Shown here piece after piece: positions 62,032 through 64,000 of a DNA stretch of 64,000 bases. The position numbers were made by a program, and so were the translations under genes. Each line of letters opens with the position of its first letter. The first letter of the stretch is position 1. The stretch covers positions 186,001 through 250,000 of the forward strand of contig NZ_LYPL01000005.1 of NCBI RefSeq assembly GCF_001662075.1, read 5' to 3'. Under the pieces are notes generated by a model. That model saw only the letters and a program-made list of their open reading frames with translations, had not been told where the DNA came from and did not search any database. The stretch comes from Rhizobium bangladeshense (GTDB lineage: Bacteria > Pseudomonadota > Alphaproteobacteria > Rhizobiales > Rhizobiaceae).

Positions 62032-64000
62032 TTGGAAGTCTATTCTGAAACCCACGTGAAATACTTCGATCAGGACGGGGGCTGCACGGTCAACGTCTCC
62101 GATCAGATCGTAATGCTCGCAAACCCGCAGACGCTCGATCTCGAAGCCCTGTGGTGGGAGTTCGACAGGACGCTGCGCCGCGAACTCGGAGCCTTGCTGA
62201 AGACGGAATACGGTCAGATCGTCCAGAAGTACGGTCTACTCAACTTCAATGAAAGATACGTGGTAGAGCGGCACAACACGCTTCTGGGCCTGTTTCTGCG
62301 CGGTAAAGGCGGCAAGCTTCACGTCTTCGAGAACGCGCCGGTCGTAAGAGCTCTGGTGGATCTGGAATTGGTTCAGGCCGGGCGGGCCAGGGCCGGACGC
62401 TGGCAGAAAGCGTATTCGGGAGCCACAGGCGATTTCGTTGCGACGTTGCCGAAGCAAGTCCAGCTTCAGATCATCGACAGAGTTTTGAACGACGATCTCG
62501 ACGACGCCATTCGTCTGGGCCAGCGCGAGAGCCTGGGCATGTCGGACCTTGAGACGACGCTGTTCCTTGGAAAGCCCCGCACCGTCGACGCACTTCGGAC
62601 CCTAGCCGGCTTGATGGAGAGCAACGTCGCGCCGGTCGACAGGTCCAAAGGCGTATCCTCGGTCACGGGGACGGGTCGGACCTACGCCCCGATCTGGTTC
62701 GCGCAGTTCCTCGCAGCCAGAGGGGTGTGGCTGCTGCCGCTGCGATTCTACGATCGCATCCTCGCGTTCTGGCCGTACCATCTCCGGCCGCTTCTGCTGC
62801 TGCTTTCCGTGCCTCCGCATTCCCGCGACGTCGCCGACGGTATGTTGGCGACCTTTGACCGAGAAATGACGTCCCTGCGCCAGGTTCCGAGCGCGTTCGT
62901 CATGGCTGCGCTCTCGAGCACGATGTGGTCGCAGCGCCGGTTCTGCCCCGCGCCCCTGTTTCATATGAAGATGCACTACGGGACGGCGGACCAGGGTCGC
63001 TCATCGTCAATCAACCATGTCTACACGGTTCTGGCCGGGGCGTTCGACGTTGATGTTAGGGAGCGCGGAGAGGCGCGCCTGCTGGATGGAAGAAAGCGGA
63101 CGTCCTCGATCGAAGCGTTCAGGTGGATCGAGCATCCCTCGGCGTCGAACATGAAGAAGGCATCGCGCATCCTCGGGCGGGACTGGAACGAGATAGAGAT
63201 CCCGGAGAGTACGCGGCAACTGGCTGCGGAGATGCGAGAGCTGCTGCCGACCTTCAAGGTCCAGAACATGCGCGCAGTCGAAGACGCGCTAGATTACTTT
63301 CTCATCTATTCGATCGTGCTCGGACCGGAACTGCGGATCAGTCGCCTCCGCGACATCACCCGTCATGACCACGTGAGGTCGGAGGTCGCACCCCAGGAGA
63401 CGTTCTACGAATTTCTCTTGTCGAGATGTCTGGCCGTAGGATCGGATTCGGCCAGGTCGGCGATGTCGAAAATGCAGGATCTATGGAGGGCCGGCGCGGC
63501 GAGGGGCGGCTACGACAGACATGTTCCGTGCCCCTTCGACGCGACGTTCGATCGCCTTCCTTCCAAGAAGAGGGAACGGGGCCGCGCTGGGCGGGCGCTC
63601 GAGAAGGAGGTGATCGATCTTCTGATCGAAATAAACCGTTCGGGCGGCTGGGCCTTCGCCAGAAGTCTTCCAACATCCTATGCAGTCGTACGGAATCCTG
63701 AAGGGGTCTTCGAGCGCGTGTTCTGGCCGTTCGCTCCGCTTGCGTTGGAAATCTCCCTTCGAACCGGCCATAGGCTGAGGACAGTTCGCTGGCTCGATAG
63801 CGGCGAAGGCGACGAGCAAACCTACGATCCCGTAACGATGACGCACAGTCCGAATACGCTGCCATGTGCGATCGCTGGGCACAATCAGTTCGCGATCAGA
63901 TACCTTCGTCTCGACGACGCCGAGCGTACCCCCGTCAACGCCATGTACCTGTGCGTCGCCAAGAGCGGGGCGTACGAAAGCGTCTACCTGCCAGAAGAGC
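62032..64000 (+). CDS. Large tyrosine-recombinase-like protein, GmtZ/VPA1269-like (partial)
   Basis: An uninterrupted frame from TTG 62032, immediately after the preceding TAG, to the window edge: 656 codons without a stop. AGGGAA lies about 8 bases upstream; an in-frame ATG at 62113 is the other option. The first 550 residues match no domain I know. From about residue 570, ALEISLRTGHRLRTVRWLDS has the box I Arg pattern of a tyrosine recombinase, so the catalytic domain begins near the edge and the His and Tyr boxes lie beyond. Organisation resembles the GmtZ gene of GMT elements. Confidence 0.8.
   Translation, partial: MEVYSETHVKYFDQDGGCTVNVSDQIVMLANPQTLDLEALWWEFDRTLRRELGALLKTEYGQIVQKYGLLNFNERYVVERHNTLLGLFLRGKGGKLHVFENAPVVRALVDLELVQAGRARAGRWQKAYSGATGDFVATLPKQVQLQIIDRVLNDDLDDAIRLGQRESLGMSDLETTLFLGKPRTVDALRTLAGLMESNVAPVDRSKGVSSVTGTGRTYAPIWFAQFLAARGVWLLPLRFYDRILAFWPYHLRPLLLLLSVPPHSRDVADGMLATFDREMTSLRQVPSAFVMAALSSTMWSQRRFCPAPLFHMKMHYGTADQGRSSSINHVYTVLAGAFDVDVRERGEARLLDGRKRTSSIEAFRWIEHPSASNMKKASRILGRDWNEIEIPESTRQLAAEMRELLPTFKVQNMRAVEDALDYFLIYSIVLGPELRISRLRDITRHDHVRSEVAPQETFYEFLLSRCLAVGSDSARSAMSKMQDLWRAGAARGGYDRHVPCPFDATFDRLPSKKRERGRAGRALEKEVIDLLIEINRSGGWAFARSLPTSYAVVRNPEGVFERVFWPFAPLALEISLRTGHRLRTVRWLDSGEGDEQTYDPVTMTHSPNTLPCAIAGHNQFAIRYLRLDDAERTPVNAMYLCVAKSGAYESVYLPEE

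Noticed and set aside
20946..64000. CRISPR arrays or tRNA genes in the island
   Set aside because: No regularly spaced direct repeats and no cloverleaf-like sequence were seen; the junction is in gapR, not a tRNA.

Overview
The window looks like chromosome of an alphaproteobacterium of the Rhizobiaceae, most likely Rhizobium. The evidence is a GC-rich sequence with strong third-position bias, a homospermidine synthase, an Omp10-type lipoprotein, a BBP2-type outer-membrane barrel, rhizobial palindromic repeats, and the 3' end of a gapR (DUF2312) gene. No rRNA, tRNA or CRISPR array was seen.

Positions 1-20796 are ordinary core genome: a lytic transglycosylase, galU, an outer-membrane barrel, a KpsF-type arabinose-5-phosphate isomerase, an NfeD/SPFH pair, hemH, a 5'-nucleotidase with a LysM tail, omp10, hss, a YciI/pabC/pabB cluster, pepF, a sigma-54 response regulator and a DUF882 envelope protein. 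Most genes have good Shine-Dalgarno sequences and hairpin terminators.

At 20931/20932 the core ends abruptly inside gapR: only the last 44 codons remain, facing left, with an in-frame stop directly at the junction. From there to the end of the window everything is accessory DNA, read here as one large integrated island whose right end lies outside. Its left arm (20932-32800) has a nested hairpin, a divergent XRE regulator/FtsH-like AAA-protease pair around a perfect 11-bp inverted repeat, several unknown small genes (one possibly ADP-ribosyltransferase-like), a metallophosphoesterase, an ABC exporter, an alpha/beta hydrolase, an exported papain-like protease, and gene debris: an IS3-type fragment, a small rhizobial pseudogene, and two inverted broken copies of one unknown gene.

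From 32805 to 58218 four antiviral modules stand side by side. (1) A five-gene minus-strand operon: Upf1-like helicase with Vsr-like nuclease, membrane coiled-coil protein, membrane coiled-coil McrB-like AAA+ protein, DUF2357/McrC-like protein, and a 786-residue protein of unknown fold. It resembles the coiled-coil McrBC relatives called CoCoNuT. (2) A Shedu DUF4263 nuclease with a 50-codon companion ORF. (3) A type III-like restriction-modification operon expanded with a DUF3883 protein, two unknown proteins and a RelE-UvrD fusion. (4) A short Argonaute with a DUF4365 nuclease-APAZ partner, matching the SPARDA arrangement.

The right part (58219-64000) holds decayed DNA, an AT-rich regulatory region, an unknown 375-residue protein, and two adjacent tyrosine-recombinase-type genes. 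The second starts at TTG and runs off the window. They resemble the recombinases of gamma-mobile-trio (GMT) elements, which carry defence cargo, and are the best candidates for the island's mobility genes. The most interesting candidates for new biology are the five-gene operon, the expanded type III operon, the Shedu-linked small ORF, and the 375-residue gene beside the recombinases. All functions are inferred from sequence reading alone; no database search was run.
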